This document shows, in pieces, positions 1-12,213 of a stretch of 64,000 bases of DNA. The DNA is from Anaeramoeba flamelloides (Eukaryota; Metamonada; Anaeramoebidae), in the NCBI GenBank assembly GCA_027625915.1, contig JANTQA010000023.1:18538001-18602000 (forward strand), given 5' to 3'. A program made the translations under genes and the position numbers. The notes under the pieces are model-generated. The model was not told the origin of the DNA, searched no databases, and was given only the letters and a program-made list of their open reading frames with translations. Within the stretch, counting starts at the first letter, position 1, and each line of letters starts with the position of its first letter.

Positions 1-3000
1 AATTCTTTAGATTCTCTACAGTAATGCGCTGATATCCATTTTATTGTCATAAGAGATGGTTTAGTAGTTGAAGGTAATATAACCGGAAAACTTTTCCAAG
101 GTATTCTATATAAGGTTTTTTTATGGAGCCCAATTTTTATTCTTTTTTTCCGAATTTTAATATAACCTGGTGTAAGGGGATATTCTTTTGAATTTACTAT
201 TGCAACAAAAAAATTGGCACCCTTTTGGGTTTCAAATATTTCCATAACATGTTCAATACCTAATTTCAAATCTATATTTTTCTCAGAAGAATATTTTTTT
301 AAAAATTTTTTTGATGGAGGGAAGATTGGTGGGTAGATTCTTTTAATGAGGTCAGTTGTAAATTTTTCATTATTAACCCCTCTTTTGGAATTTAATCTTC
401 TCTTTGGATTGAATCCAATAAACCTTAAATTTTTTTTATGTCTAATAGTTTGATCCGATGACCAGATAAAATAAATAAAGGTAATTATTGCCCGAATAGA
501 TTCAATATCTGATTGGAATTTCATTAGGAGATCTAAATCATATTTTTTGGATTTGAAAGATATAATTTTGATATTTTGAATTAATATTTTAATCTCAAGA
601 TCTTGAGGTTTCATTTTGGCTATTTTTTCTTTCATAATATTTTTTTTCTTCTTATCTATTTTTATTTTCATAATTTCATTTTGTACGTTCACTTCACCCC
701 TTTGGAAAATATTTAACTTCCGATTTGAAGGAACAGGATTTATTTCAGGATAAAAAACCACTTTGCCCAATCTAATAAGATCTTCGACATCTTTAAACGT
801 TTTCTTGACCATTATACTAATATTCTTCAGTCCATTTCTTTTTGAAAAGATATTTTTTTTTCTGATTGAATTATGTCCCCACCTATCAAAATAATTAGCA
901 ATTAAATAAATTATATAATAATTTTTTAATTTTTTTTTTTGTTTTTTATTACAATTTTTGAATTTCATTATTTTTTTGATCGGTTTTTTAATATATTCAT
1001 TTTTTTTATAAAAATTAATTGGAACAACTTCATATTCTGGCCCTGGTTTTTTATTGATCTTACGATTTTTGTTTAATTCAAATTTTAAAATGTTGGAACC
1101 CTTCACTTTTTGTTTCTGATTATTTTTATCTCTATTTAATTGTGTTTTTTGATTTTTTTTGGATCTGTGTAGAGATTTTTTTTGTTTGTCCCCTTTCTTT
1201 TTAGATTTTGATAACTTTGTTCCTTTCTTTTTCTTTTTCTTTCTCTTTCTCTTTCTCTTTCTCTTTTTCTTTTCTCCTTTCTTTTTATCTTTTATGTTTT
1301 TTTGCTTTTTGACCCTTTTTTTGATTTTGGTTCTCACTTTTTTATGATTTTCTAAATGTTTTTCATTTTCTTTCTCTTTATCATTTTCCTTTTTGGAAAT
1401 TGTTTCCTTGTGGAAAAAATTAGGATCAAAATTTATATTTTCAGATTTATTGGTTGGGATCTTATCAGTTGAAGAAGACCTAAGAAAGGATGAACTAGTT
1501 ATTAGAGAACCCTTGAGTTTTATAATTAATTCATTTTTGTTATGTACATAAGTGAGGTCTTTTTGAGATTTTTTGGAATTTTGAATTTTCCAGTTTTTTT
1601 TTATTGGAGAATAATTTTCTTTTTTCTTGAAAAGTTTTTTATTTACAGGATTGTTACTTTGTTCCTTAAAATTATTTTTTAGGTACTTTTCTTGTGAATT
1701 TTGAAATTTACTTTTTAAAACTTTTTGTGCTTTTGAATTTTTCTTTGTAACATTTTTCTTCACCTTATTATTTTTTTTTTCATTAATTAAATTCGTATTG
1801 AAATTATCTCCAATAGGATTTTGATTTTCTTCAATAAGACATTTTTTCTTTTCCATTAAAGTTGAGGAATTTTTCCAATCTTTTTTTTGTTTAATTGGCT
1901 TTATGTTCGAAGGGTGGTATTCAGCTTTATTTTTGCTATTTTTTTGATTATGTTTCTTAGAGCTTTTTTCCTTGCCAAGAACAAGTAAATTTGAAAAAGA
2001 ATTATTTTTAGTTGAAATTTTTTGCTTTTCTTTTTTTGTTTTTGAATTACTTTTCTTTTTTTTTACTTTTTTCTTCTCTTTTTTCTTGTTATTTTTAATA
2101 TTCTCTCGTATCTTTTTTTTTGTTGTTTTTGTTTTTGTTTTCTTTTTGATTTCCTTTTTCTTCTTGTTTCTATGTATTTTTTTTTTCGTATTAATATCCT
2201 CTTGATGCTTTTCAATTTCCCTTTCCTTTAATTTGTCAATCCATTGTTCAATATTTATTTGTAATTTTTTAGTCTGTTCATCTGATTGTTCTTCTTCTTG
2301 CATTTGACTTTTGTTTTTCTGATTACTTTTTAGTTTTTCCCAATTCTGTTCTTTGTCATCAGAACTATTAAAATAATCAAATTCATCATCTTTTTTGTTA
2401 CTTTGTGGACTTTCGTGTTCTATTTGCCTTCCATTTTCATTTTTTTTAAATTGTAAACATTTTTTTAATTCTTGATCTCTTTTGTTAATAAACTTTAATA
2501 TATAATCATTTGTATTGTAAAAGAGATTTTTACATTCAATTATTTTGTATTTTAAGAAAGAATCTAGAGTTTCTTGGGTATTGAGATAGGGATTTAAACC
2601 GGTTAAAGTCTCCTTACATTTATTATTATTTTTATAATTATTAGGAGAGTTGTGTAGATTTTTTTTTGTTAACAGATAAAAAAACCTTTTACGCAAGGAT
2701 TGATCACGAATTGCCCCTTTCAATTGGTATTGTTTTTTTAAAAATAGTATACTTAACGAAATTTGTTTGAGAGTTTCTTGATCTCCAAATAAGAATTGTG
2801 TAAAAGAGATACTATTTTTATTAGCAGAGTGATTACTTCCCCTGAAAGATCTTAAATATTCTTGAAAGTTATGATCTTTCTGTATTGAAGGGGAATCGGT
2901 TTGTATTATGGTATTGATTCTAGAAGGTTTTACAATATTTAGAACATTGAGCAATTGAATACAATTAGACGAAAATGCTTCTTCAATAGTTAATGTTTCT

Positions 3001-3170
3001 TCTTGTAAAAGATTTCTCATCCATTGAACAGATTCTTTAATTGGATCAATCTCACTTGGGCGTTCACTCTTGTTCTCACTCCCAAAACTTGTTTTTTTCA
3101 CTTTTGTTATGTCAAGTTTAATACAATATTTTAAAGACTCTATTGTTTTTTCAGTATTTATACAAAACAT
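1..3170 (-). CDS. Calponin-homology (CH) domain protein, Lys-rich, 3' end beyond window
   Basis: One uninterrupted reading frame runs from an ATG at 3170 to the left edge (about 1056 codons, no stop reached), so the gene is partial. Residues about 44-150 read as a type-3 (calponin/SM22-like) CH domain. It has the conserved Trp of helix 1 (VQWMRNLL), a central LLNVLNIVKPSRIN segment, an ISFTQFLFGD stretch like the F-x-x-x-D-L-F region, and a final LSILFLKKQYQ helix. A long Lys/Asn/Glu-rich, probably coiled or disordered middle follows (residues about 290-710, including a KRKRKRKR run). A better-ordered C-terminal region begins near codon 715 and ends in GYIKIRKKRIKI, which I do not recognise; a PH-like or other signalling domain is possible. 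CH domains of this type usually bind actin or act as adaptors. The CH call comes from pattern recognition; the C-terminal function is unknown. Confidence 0.8.
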   Translation of the reverse strand, partial: MFCINTEKTIESLKYCIKLDITKVKKTSFGSENKSERPSEIDPIKESVQWMRNLLQEETLTIEEAFSSNCIQLLNVLNIVKPSRINTIIQTDSPSIQKDHNFQEYLRSFRGSNHSANKNSISFTQFLFGDQETLKQISLSILFLKKQYQLKGAIRDQSLRKRFFYLLTKKNLHNSPNNYKNNNKCKETLTGLNPYLNTQETLDSFLKYKIIECKNLFYNTNDYILKFINKRDQELKKCLQFKKNENGRQIEHESPQSNKKDDEFDYFNSSDDKEQNWEKLKSNQKNKSQMQEEEQSDEQTKKLQINIEQWIDKLKEREIEKHQEDINTKKKIHRNKKKKEIKKKTKTKTTKKKIRENIKNNKKKEKKKVKKKKSNSKTKKEKQKISTKNNSFSNLLVLGKEKSSKKHNQKNSKNKAEYHPSNIKPIKQKKDWKNSSTLMEKKKCLIEENQNPIGDNFNTNLINEKKNNKVKKNVTKKNSKAQKVLKSKFQNSQEKYLKNNFKEQSNNPVNKKLFKKKENYSPIKKNWKIQNSKKSQKDLTYVHNKNELIIKLKGSLITSSSFLRSSSTDKIPTNKSENINFDPNFFHKETISKKENDKEKENEKHLENHKKVRTKIKKRVKKQKNIKDKKKGEKKKRKRKRKRKKKKKKGTKLSKSKKKGDKQKKSLHRSKKNQKTQLNRDKNNQKQKVKGSNILKFELNKNRKINKKPGPEYEVVPINFYKKNEYIKKPIKKIMKFKNCNKKQKKKLKNYYIIYLIANYFDRWGHNSIRKKNIFSKRNGLKNISIMVKKTFKDVEDLIRLGKVVFYPEINPVPSNRKLNIFQRGEVNVQNEIMKIKIDKKKKNIMKEKIAKMKPQDLEIKILIQNIKIISFKSKKYDLDLLMKFQSDIESIRAIITFIYFIWSSDQTIRHKKNLRFIGFNPKRRLNSKRGVNNEKFTTDLIKRIYPPIFPPSKKFLKKYSSEKNIDLKLGIEHVMEIFETQKGANFFVAIVNSKEYPLTPGYIKIRKKRIKIGLHKKTLYRIPWKSFPVILPSTTKPSLMTIKWISAHYCRESKE

Positions 3171-6100
3171 CGGCTGATTTCCGAAATTTATAGTTAAAAA
3201 AATAAATATTTTATTTTTTTGTTTTTCAAATCTTAAAAATTCTTTCTATTATTATTAATTATTTTTTTTAGAATCAATTATTAATTTAATTTCTAATTTC
3301 GTCTTTAAGAATATTAACTTTGAGTATTGATTTCTTCAAAAAAAGGAGAATTTTTTAAATTCTGATCTTTTTAATAATATATGAGGTTTCAAAAATTTAA
3401 CTTTTTTTTATTTGTTTGATATTAATTAAATAATCCATTTTGAAAAAAGTGATTTATTTTACTCAACAACCACTATAAAAAATAAAAAATTGACTGATCA
3501 GTGGGAAATCGAAATTTTATTGTCTATGAATTGTTGGAGTTTGAAATAATGTGATAAAAAAATGATTGTTTTTTTTAAGGGGCATGTTTGCAATTTACAA
3601 GGTTGCCTTAAAATCTTTTAGTTCTAATCTCATTTAAATTATGAAGGAATGAACATTAAAATATTCTCTCCTTATGTTGCAAAAATCATATTAGGTTATT
3701 TTATTAAATGAAAAATGAAACAAGAAATTTTTAGATACATAAACTCAAACACCCATAATATATAAAACATGAGAAAATGAAAAAGAAAAACAATACCGAT
3801 TTTCAGTAAAAAAATGACTATCATTATAAAATGTATCAATAAACAACAATAACTTTTGAAGATGACCCTTTAATGAGTTTTGAGGATTGCTTTCACAAAT
3901 AAAAATAATCCTTCGAAAAGAATTGTGATTTTATCATAGTTTTTTTTGTCTTTGTCTTTATTAATTTCTGTATTTTTTCTTGGACCGGAATTTACAAGAA
4001 CTCTTTCAAGGGTAGTATTTACTCTACAGTGATCAAAATAATGCGCGCACAACAACTATAATCCGTGTTTCAAAATATTATCCTTGCTTTTTTTTTATTC
4101 TTGTACCAAGGCAACATCCAATCTACTACCAAACAGTATACCTGAGCCCAAATCAATTTTGAAAGTAAAGATCTGGTTATTTTCAGTAAAATTTAAATTA
4201 TTCATGCAAATAGTTGAAAATTTTCCAGAAAATTCTCAATTTTTTAGAAATTGTTTGTTTTTTTTATGATTAAAATTTTCAAAAAAATTAACTCTATTTT
4301 TTGAGATAAATTTTGCAATTTGATCCTTTATTTTTAGAATTTCTTTTTAAATAATAGAACTTTAAGAAACCTTTATCATATTTTTTTAGGGTTTATTATC
4401 AGTTTCTTGGTTCGGTTGATGTATAGATTTTCTATAACAAAAAAAAAACATTTTTTAATTTTAAACACGCATTAAATTATTTTGCACACTTTATTTTGAC
4501 TACAGTATTTTAATCTTTTTGGATAGAATTTTCATTAAAACATACTCAAAACATTTGGTTTATTTCAAGTTGACAATTTTTTTTTGTTTTTTGATTTCTC
4601 TAAAAATCCAATTGTTAGTTTGAAGATATATTGTGTTAGGGAAGGTTTTGTGGAATCTTGAGTTCAAAGATATAATGAAAATAGAAATTGGAAAAAAAAG
4701 TTTTGATTATTTTTTAAAACAAAATTATTAGGTTATTTGATGTAAAATGATTTTATATTAGAAAATGGGAATTAGGGTGAATTTTGTGAGTACTGAATGG
4801 AATTGACATATTTGAACTAAATTCAAATTCTAACCAGAAAATGAAAATCAAAAATTTGTAAAAATGACAACCATTTTTCTCCATTTTGATGTTTAGAAAC
4901 AATTTTTAGAACCCTATTATATTATCAACCTACTAAAAAAAAAAAAAAATAGAATAGAAAATTGTCAATACTGTATAAGGGTTTTAAAAAACGAACTGAA
5001 TGAAAATTCTCTCAAAAATATAATTTTTACCCATAACTTCTTCTTCTTTTTTTTTGATATAAGAACTTACACTTTTGGTATAAATATTTCATCTTTTTCG
5101 ACTTAGATCTCACTGAATAATAATTTTTGAGATTAACAAACCCCAATTCACTCTTTTAAATACTGGATATCTTCAATTTCAATTCCAAATATAGTTGTTA
5201 AATGGTAGTCTAACAATTATGAAGGTTTCAAATTATGATGATAACAACTTTTAAAAAAAAAAAATTAGAAATATGTCTCCAGTAGACATCAACTGTTTTA
5301 GAGAGTGTATTTGAAAAACAGCATTGTTCCACTTTTTTAAATTATTTATATATCAAAAAAAAAAAAATTGAAAATTATAAAATATATATATATATATATA
5401 GTAGTAATCAGGAATACAAGTTCTACAATTTTTCTTAATATTTAAAAAGAAGATAATATTATTTTTTTCACTTATTTGTTTGTTTCAAATACTATTTTAT
5501 AAAAAATTATTTGATAAAAGGATTTTTCAACTTTTCTTAATTATTTTTTGTTTCAATCTTATAATACGCTTTTTATTAATTTCTAAAAATTAAAGAAGTT
5601 TTTCTTTTGATATTGAATAAATAAGTGAATTTGCATTCATGTTAATAATCTCGTCTATAATTTAGTTTAATAATATTGCAACCCTTGCTAAAAATAATTG
5701 AAAAAGGCAAACAAAATGTCAAATCGGTATTAATTATAAAATAGCCGTTAAAACGAAAACTTTTCAAACAATTTTTCTTTATTTTAAACTGATCAATCAA
5801 GATATTAGAAACTGAGACTCCTTAAACTGGACCAACATTCATTTTTAAACATTTAAAGGTAAATTTACCAAAAAGAAAAAATAATATCATCAATAAATCC
5901 AAAATTTTAGATTTTACTTAATTTTTATATTTAAAATATAAAATTTGGTTTTAAATTGTAGATGGTGTAATTTTGGAATAATTTAATGTTTTGAATTTTA
6001 TTTTTATTATAATAATTAGTAGATTTTCGAGTCTCGGCTTTTGATTTTGAAATGGAAAAAAAAAAAAAAAGTAAAAAAAATATTAGAAAAATCGAATTTA

Positions 6101-7050
6101 GGCTATCATTTTTCCAAGTAGAATTGATTTGACAATTTTCCACAGAATAATAAAAAATGTTTCGTATATAGTACCCAAAACAATTCCTTATTTTTCGTAA
6201 AATTTTCATTCAAATAACGATTTTTATCTGAGGAAAAAGTGAAAAAGCATATAAATTGTTTTATGAAATGATCTAAACTAAATTTTATAATATATGTCCC
6301 AATTTTTTTTTACTTTTTTTTATTTTATTTTTAAGTGAAAAACAAATATTTCTAGAGTATATAACTGAATATTAAAACATTAATTTTTTTTAATTATATA
6401 GATAACTTGAATTTATATAAAAAACTTATTTTCAAAATTTGATTTTTAGTTTGCCAATTATTTTGAAATGGAGTTTATTACTGAAAATTCAAAGAAAGAT
6501 CAATGAATAAAAGATCAAATAACGAATTAAAGGTAAAATTAAAGTATTTAATTAACACACTTTTTTACAATAGAACCTTTGAGTTCGGGTTTTGATTTGC
6601 TTGATCGTTTAAAAAATTGTGAAACGAAATTTCCAGTCATTTTTCATAATTAATTCTTTGCTATTTTTTGTAAAAAATTGTTGTTTTGGATACTTTAATT
6701 TCTTTTAATATACCTAAAATAGATAGCATAGATCTGTAAGGTTATTTTTTTTAAAAACCACAGTGCAAGTAATTATTTTAAAAGACACCATTTTTGTTCA
6801 AAGTTACAGTAGCAACTTTTACTCATTAAATTGTGAAAAATCAAAGAAACAAAAATAAAAAAAAGAAAAAAAAAAAACACAGAAAAAATATGAATTTAAT
6901 TAATCATAATTTTGAAGGGGATTTTTTTGTGTTTAACAGCAAAAATCATAAAAAAACAAAAATAAAATATTTTGAAAAAGGTTTTTAGAATAAAAATAAA
7001 TCATTTATGCTTCTGAGTCGCAAATAAAGAGTCGGACGATATTCAACTCT
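3171..7050. other. Intergenic, AT-rich, no confident gene
   Basis: This stretch lies between the 5' end of the CH gene and the 3' end of RPA3, both on the minus strand. It holds homopolymer runs, a short (AT)n tract near 5381-5400 and no open frame I can call coding. A patch at 3870-4055 is less AT-rich and open on the minus strand for 61 codons, but it matches nothing I know and lacks splice partners. Confidence 0.6.
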
Positions 7051-7547
7051 TTACATAAAAATTTCTTTATGCTCCATCGAAAGATCGATCATCTGATTAT
7101 AAGTATCAAAATCAAAATTGTCGCTTAAATTGAAAAAAGTTAATTCGCTGAGTTGGTTATTTTTCCAAACACCAAGCACTTCCACATTGTTTGTTTCATA
7201 GCTTTTTTTGAGGTTTTGGGATCGATCAACAATGACTTGCCCATTGTCTGTTGTGTGAAGAATTACATTATTTCCTTGTTTTTCACCAACTTTGCCTGCA
7301 ATTCTGACCTTGAAGGTTTTTTTTTATAAAATCAAAAGAAAAGGAAAAGAAAAAGAAAAAGAAAAAGAAAAAGAAAAAGAAAAAGAAAAAGAAAAAAGAA
7401 AATGAAACACCAAAGAGTTCGTTTCCATTGAAATTAATTAACATTAGTCAGATAAGAAGAAAACAAAAGAAAAGTTATGATCAGTACAGTTTTTCCTTCG
7501 AATTGTGAAAGGTATTTAAAATTTATTCTGGGTGTAGCTGAAGACAT
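7051..7547 (-). CDS. RPA3: Replication protein A 14-kDa subunit (RPA3), two exons
   Basis: Exon 1 is 7547..7488 (20 codons, ATG at 7547). A 179-nt intron with GTACTG donor and TTCAAG acceptor follows, then exon 2 at 7308..7051 ending in TAA. The joined 105-residue protein starts MSSATPRINFKYLSQFEGKT and continues VRIAGKV. It matches the RPA3 pattern: an N-terminal R-[IV]-N-x(3)-L-x-Q-F-x-G-K-x-V, then an OB-fold strand pattern (IAGKVGEKQGNNVILHTTD, DNGQVIVD, VEVLGVW) and the C-terminal helix DFDTYNQMIDLSMEH. The human protein has about 121 residues, so length fits. RPA3 is the smallest subunit of the heterotrimeric single-stranded-DNA binding complex used in replication and repair. The intron is a long polypurine/polypyrimidine tract. 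Splice sites are inferred from sequence, with phase 0 on both sides and preserved family alignment. Confidence 0.9.
7335..7403. repeat. (AAAAAG)n microsatellite inside the RPA3 intron
   Basis: An almost perfect hexanucleotide AAAAAG run of about ten units. Read on the gene's strand it is a CTTTTT tract close to the intron 3' end, so it may also act as the polypyrimidine tract. Confidence 0.9.
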
Positions 7548-8009
7548 AAATTGAACAATGTTTAGTTTAAAAAAAGTAAAATGAAGAAAATGAAATTATT
7601 TTTATTCAAAGAAATTTCTATTTGTTTGATAATTTGAGTGTTTTTGTCTTTTGGCTCTTTGAAATTAGACTATTTTTGGATTCTTGACTAACCGTTAAAT
7701 ATTTTTCTAAAAAAATTAGGGATTTTTTTTTTCTCCTGTCTTCATAAATCCCAAAACTAATTCAAATTTAGGTGAACAAAAGTGATATTTTAGTTTCACT
7801 TTAGCCTGTAATATTGTTTCTAACTTTGGAATGATTTCAATCCAAAATTAATGTGTATTTTGAGTTGAAATTGTAAGAGTAAGAAGTGCCTTTATTGAAA
7901 ACCTTGAACCGAAAACTAAAATTAAAGTTATTTTATTTTTGAGTCACGTGTATTGAAGACTTTGAAGTCATAGTTTGGAAAGATAAACTCAAATTTAAGG
8001 GAATATTTA

Positions 8010-9200
8010 CTTTCTATATTTATTTTTTCTAAAGGTAAAAGTATGATAATTTTCACAATAATAGATTAAAGTCCAATATGCAACTTCCTTTTTCAACTTT
8101 AGAGAGACGAGTTATCATTTTAAAAGAGCTCATTTTTCAGAATGAAATTTTCAGTTAAAAGATGGAATCCATTTTTGATTTGTTTTTGGATCGCAATTAG
8201 AAAAAGAAAAATTTGCAAAAATAATTTAATTTTTTTATTGAAATCTTACTTTTAGCAATTTCCGAGATTCTTTATGAACGAATAACATTGAACTGTTAAT
8301 CTTTTTTTCAAGATACAATAAAAAAAAAACAAATATTGAATACCTGAAGATATATAAAAATTGATCATCTATTTTATTCACAAATATTTATTAAAGTTCT
8401 TGAAATCTAAAAGATTAGTCATTATTCTTTTTCAAATATTTAGAGTATAAACAAGGAACTTTAAACATTAAAATTAGTAATTTGATAATATCTATTATTA
8501 ATTGTTTTTTATTAGGATTATTAATTTGAATTCATTTTATCTTTGTTAGAAAATATTTAATAATTTGAGAAAAAATAATTGTAAAGTCTATTGGTAACGA
8601 TAATTTTTGTGTTATTAATAACTTACTGAAAAAATTATGGTTGAGTTGTTCTAATTGAATTAAAATAATCAAATTTAAAAGTATTTCTTTAGATTATTAT
8701 AAGTTAAATTTTTGGTGTTATTAAAAAGGTATTTTGGGAGAATTTTTAATTCCAATTTTTTGGTTTTTTTTTCTTATTTTTTTCTGGTTCAATAAAAAGA
8801 AAAAATTGGTTCGTACTTTTATTTGAATAAGAAAATATATATTTTTTTAAATTTAATAATTATTGGATTTATTGAAAATTATGTAGAGTTTTTATACTGA
8901 GTTATTATAGAACTTAGTGGTTTCGTTTTTAAGATGTGTGTTTTTGTATATTTCCTTTAACAACAATAAGATTTCTTTCTTATTTCAAAGAAAAATATTT
9001 TTTTTTGAAATATTTCATAAATATCTTAAATTTTGAACTTGATCAAATGAGAAATATGGATCAAACTTTTAAAAACAAGAATTTATTTCTGAATATAATA
9101 ACATTAAAAGTAAATTTGCTTTTGAAGTAATCAGATTTTTACTTTGTTTCAATTTCGTGATGCCTTATTATATATTTAATTTGTTATTAAATATAGGGGA
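8010..9200 (+). repeat. Interspersed repeat family A, copy 1
   Basis: This ~1.2-kb copy aligns end to end by eye with 25520-26790 and 38190-39540, and in reverse with 44290-45165. Shared landmarks are CTTTAGAGAGACGAGTTATC near the left end, AAATTAGAAAAAGAAAAATTTG-like sequence inside, and TTCAATAAAAAGAAAAAATT further right. No coding capacity is visible, so it looks like a non-autonomous element or a decayed relic. It carries the unoccupied version of the site that holds element E in copy 3. Confidence 0.75.
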
Positions 9201-9221
9201 AGATTTTTCTTGGTTTATCCG

Positions 9222-9788
9222 ATTGTAAATATGTAATGTAGTAAAAAATAGAAGTTTTTCAATTTTCAAGATAAATCCAGATTTCCATACACTTATCTAC
9301 AAATTAGTTATAGTAAATATAATTTCTGATTATTTGAATAGAATAATATGAATTTTAATCAAAAAAAGGTTTGGTAAATATAGTCAGTTTCACTTTTAAG
9401 GCACAAACTATCAACGAAATTTAAGGCACAAAAAAATCTCAATTTAAGGTTCAAAATTTGTAATTTTTTTTTTTTAGAATTTATTTTACTAGAATCTGAA
9501 TTTTATGTCTTAATTTGAGATTTTTTTTGTGCCTTAAATTTTGTTGATAGTTTGTGTCTTAAAAGTGGAACTGACTGTAACAATTTTTACTATTTTTTAT
9601 ATAATACACATTTTTTAAATAAAGTATTGGTATTTACCAAGCAATTGTAAATTGAAAATCTCAGATAGCTCAAATATAAAAACTGGGATATCATTTACTA
9701 TTGCAAATTTGTTGATAATTGTATGGAAATCTGTATTTATCTTGAAAATTGGAAAAAATCTATTTTTACAGCATTATATATTTACAAT
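9222..9788. mobile_element. Foldback element with ~100-bp inverted repeats, containing MITE B
   Basis: The arms at about 9222-9320 and 9690-9788 are reverse complements with a few mismatches; both carry a segment reading ATTTATCTTGAAAATTG on one strand. A family-B MITE sits between the arms, so it inserted later or the two share a spacer by chance. Confidence 0.75.
9381..9577. mobile_element. MITE family B, copy 1
   Basis: A ~197-bp hairpin element. The left end is TAGTCAGTTTCACTTTTAAG (one change at the terminal C) and the right end CTTAAAAGTGGAACTGACTG. TA dinucleotides lie at 9379-9380 and 9578-9579, as for Tc1/mariner-type target duplications. Both arms carry AAATTTAAGGCACAAAAAAA-type sequence; no coding capacity. 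Confidence 0.88.
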
Positions 9789-10230
9789 TGTAAACTAGTC
9801 CTTTAATAAATACTTTTGGGGTTTTCTTGAATTACTATCAAATTTAAATCTTCTAAAATTTAAAAATTCCACTAAAAATAATCATTTTTTGATCAATAGA
9901 AAACATTCTAAATATTAAAATTTTATATCCAATATTACAGATAATTTAGAGAAATTTTTGAATAACTATATAATGGTTTGGTAAGAGGATTTGTTAACTA
10001 TTTGAAATTTATCAATTTTAACTCTTTAGTAAATATAGAAATAAAAACAGTTACATAAATTCAAAATTTATATAGAAATTAACTAAATATTAAAATCAAA
10101 TTTATTGTGATTTTGCTGATATAAATGATAAATTTAATGTAAAACATCTTTTATGATAATTACGTATTTTTTTGTATTTCTTAAATTAGATTTTTATTTT
10201 CTTATTTTCTTAGTTTTAATAATTTTTTCT

Positions 10231-10425
10231 GCCAGTTCCACTTTTAAGACACAAACTTTTAACAAAATTTAAGTAACAAAAAAATCCAAAATGAAGTGCA
10301 TTTTTTCGAATTTTTTGTTTTGCAAATTATTTTACTAGAATTTAACTTTTGTGCCTTAATTTGAGATTTTTTTATGCCTTAAATTTTTTTCAACTTTTTT
10401 GTCTTAAAAGTGGAACTTCCTACAT
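10231..10425. mobile_element. MITE family B, copy 2 (diverged)
   Basis: The left arm starts CCAGTTCCACTTTTAAGACA and the right arm ends GTCTTAAAAGTGGAACTTCC. Ends and flanking TA are degraded, and the arms match each other less well than in copies 1, 3 and 6, so this copy is older. Confidence 0.8.
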
Positions 10426-10454
10426 TAAATTTACCTTTTTTAAAGATGGTAGGA

Positions 10455-10990
10455 GTGTAAAGTACACCCTAGTTGTCCTTTTACTTAAATTTCCTCAAAA
10501 GTAATTTAAGCGTAAAATCATCGAGTTCGCAATTATTAGAAGGGGAAAAAATACCCAATTTTTTATGTTTAAAAAAGAAAAAGCAAAAAATTGAAAAGAA
10601 ATAGGGAAAAAGAAAAAGAAAAAAAAAGAAATTTAAAAAGGGTTGATTAGTAGCAATTGGTAAAAAAACAAAAAAAAAAAAAAAAACAAAACAATCTTAA
10701 TTTGAGGACTCACAAAATCGTAGTTACGATACTTTTGGTTAATTTGATAATTTGATAATTGATCATGAATTTTAACTCGGGGATTGTTATTTAATTGTTG
10801 TAATTTCTTTCTTTTTTTTTTTTTTTGATCTTATGTGCCAAAAAAAAATGGTTGTTTTTAGCCTTGGTTTTTTTTTTACTTTTATTTTCATGTTACTCTT
10901 ACTTTGGTGTTTTAGTGTCATAGTATTAGTACTTAACCATTTTATATTTTTCCTATGTAAATATTTTTCCAATATAAAGAAGATCCATCC
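10455..10990 (-). other. Possible small unrecognised gene (low confidence)
   Basis: Two less AT-rich patches on the minus strand look exon-like: about 10690-10790 reads PRVKIHDQLSNYQINQKYRN and about 10480-10540 reads ELDDFTLKLLLRKFK then stop. A pyrimidine-rich stretch lies between them. I could not find a consistent start or splice chain and do not recognise a family. Confidence 0.15.
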
Positions 10991-11337
10991 AGAAAAAAAT
11001 GGAAAAAAATAAAATTTACCTTTTTTTAAAATTGGATAACTGATGGAATTTTTTTATACCAACTAAATAATTTTCCTTAATTTAATGTAAATTCAATTTA
11101 ATCAAAAACCTTCCAACATGTAAAAGTTTTTCAAATATTTCAAATTGATAAAAAGAATGTTTATTTTTAATTTAATATCAAAATTAACATTTAATTTTAA
11201 ATCATTTTTTAAAATAATTTTGAAGATTTGTGATTTTTTGAGAATATATTTATACAGATCAAAAAGAGTTGAAATAGAAAAATTTTGTATATTTAATCAC
11301 ATTAAAAATGAAAAATGTAAACAAAATTTCAGAATTG

Positions 11338-11531
11338 CAGTCAGTTCCACTTTTAAGATACAAAATTTCAACGGGATTCATGGCACAAAAAAATCTCAAA
11401 TTAAGGCACAAAATTTAGAATTTTTTTTTGACAATTTTTTTTACGAGAATCTGAATTTTGTGCCTTAATTTGAGATTTTTTTGTACCTTATATATTTTTC
11501 CAAGTTGGTGTCTTAAAAGTGGAACTGACTG
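11338..11531. mobile_element. MITE family B, copy 3
   Basis: A 194-bp hairpin from CAGTCAGTTCCACTTTTAAG to CTTAAAAGTGGAACTGACTG. TA follows at 11532-11533; the left TA has become TG. Confidence 0.9.
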
Positions 11532-11623
11532 TATGGGGAGTTTTATTATTATTATTTTATACTTTTTTTATTTATCTTTCAAAAAATAAAAGGATTACAC
11601 TATATTTTTTTTTTATTAATTTA

Positions 11624-12211
11624 AAATCCTTTTCAGTTAAAGGTGGTCAGTTTTATTGAAGAAATAAAATAAATTATATAATTTTAATTTATTATTCTTC
11701 TCAAACGAAAATTTCAATTTTTAGATCAAAATCATTTTTTCTCATTTTTTAATTTTTTTTTTTTTTTGTATTTTGCTTTTTGCTTTTTGCTTTTTTTTTT
11801 TTTTTTTTTTTTTTTTTGTTTTGATTCTTTTCTTTTTGATTTTATTTAAAAATGAAATTTGAAAAAAAAAATGTTTGAAACTCCAAATTAACATTAAGAA
11901 AAGTTAGGCTTTTGTATTTTCTTTTAAAATTCATACATTTACAAGTAAAAAATCGTATTTTCAACAATTTTCTTTTTCTAAAGAAATTGATAATTTTGCA
12001 CGAGACGTTCCAATGAATGGGGCCCAAAAAATTTTTTAACATTTTTTTTTTTTTGAAATTTATGGTTTGTTCAGGCTTTTCTTTTATGATTATTGACTCT
12101 AATATGAAGTTTCTTATTTCTCGTATTTCTAAACAATCTAAGTTTATGTGATTCTTAAAAATAAAGTGACTTTTTCCTTTTTGGCTGGGGACATTTGGGT
12201 GAAATGGGGTT
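11624..12211 (+). mobile_element. Non-autonomous DNA element family D, copy 1
   Basis: A ~590-bp element with imperfect terminal inverted repeats. The left end reads AAATCCTTTTCAGTTAAAGG; the right end, reverse-complemented, reads AACCCCATTTCACCCAAATG. TA lies at 11622-11623 and 12212-12213. The interior has GCTTTTT repeats and matches 41214-41775 and 43740-44271 in reverse orientation, for example AACATTAAGAAAAGTTAGGC. No intact coding frame. Confidence 0.82.
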
Positions 12212-12213
12212 TA

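Noticed and set aside
1159-2205. Plus-strand Phe/Leu-rich frames
   Set aside because: They are the antisense of the Lys-rich stretch of the CH gene on the minus strand; TTT/CTT runs produce poly-Phe/Leu.
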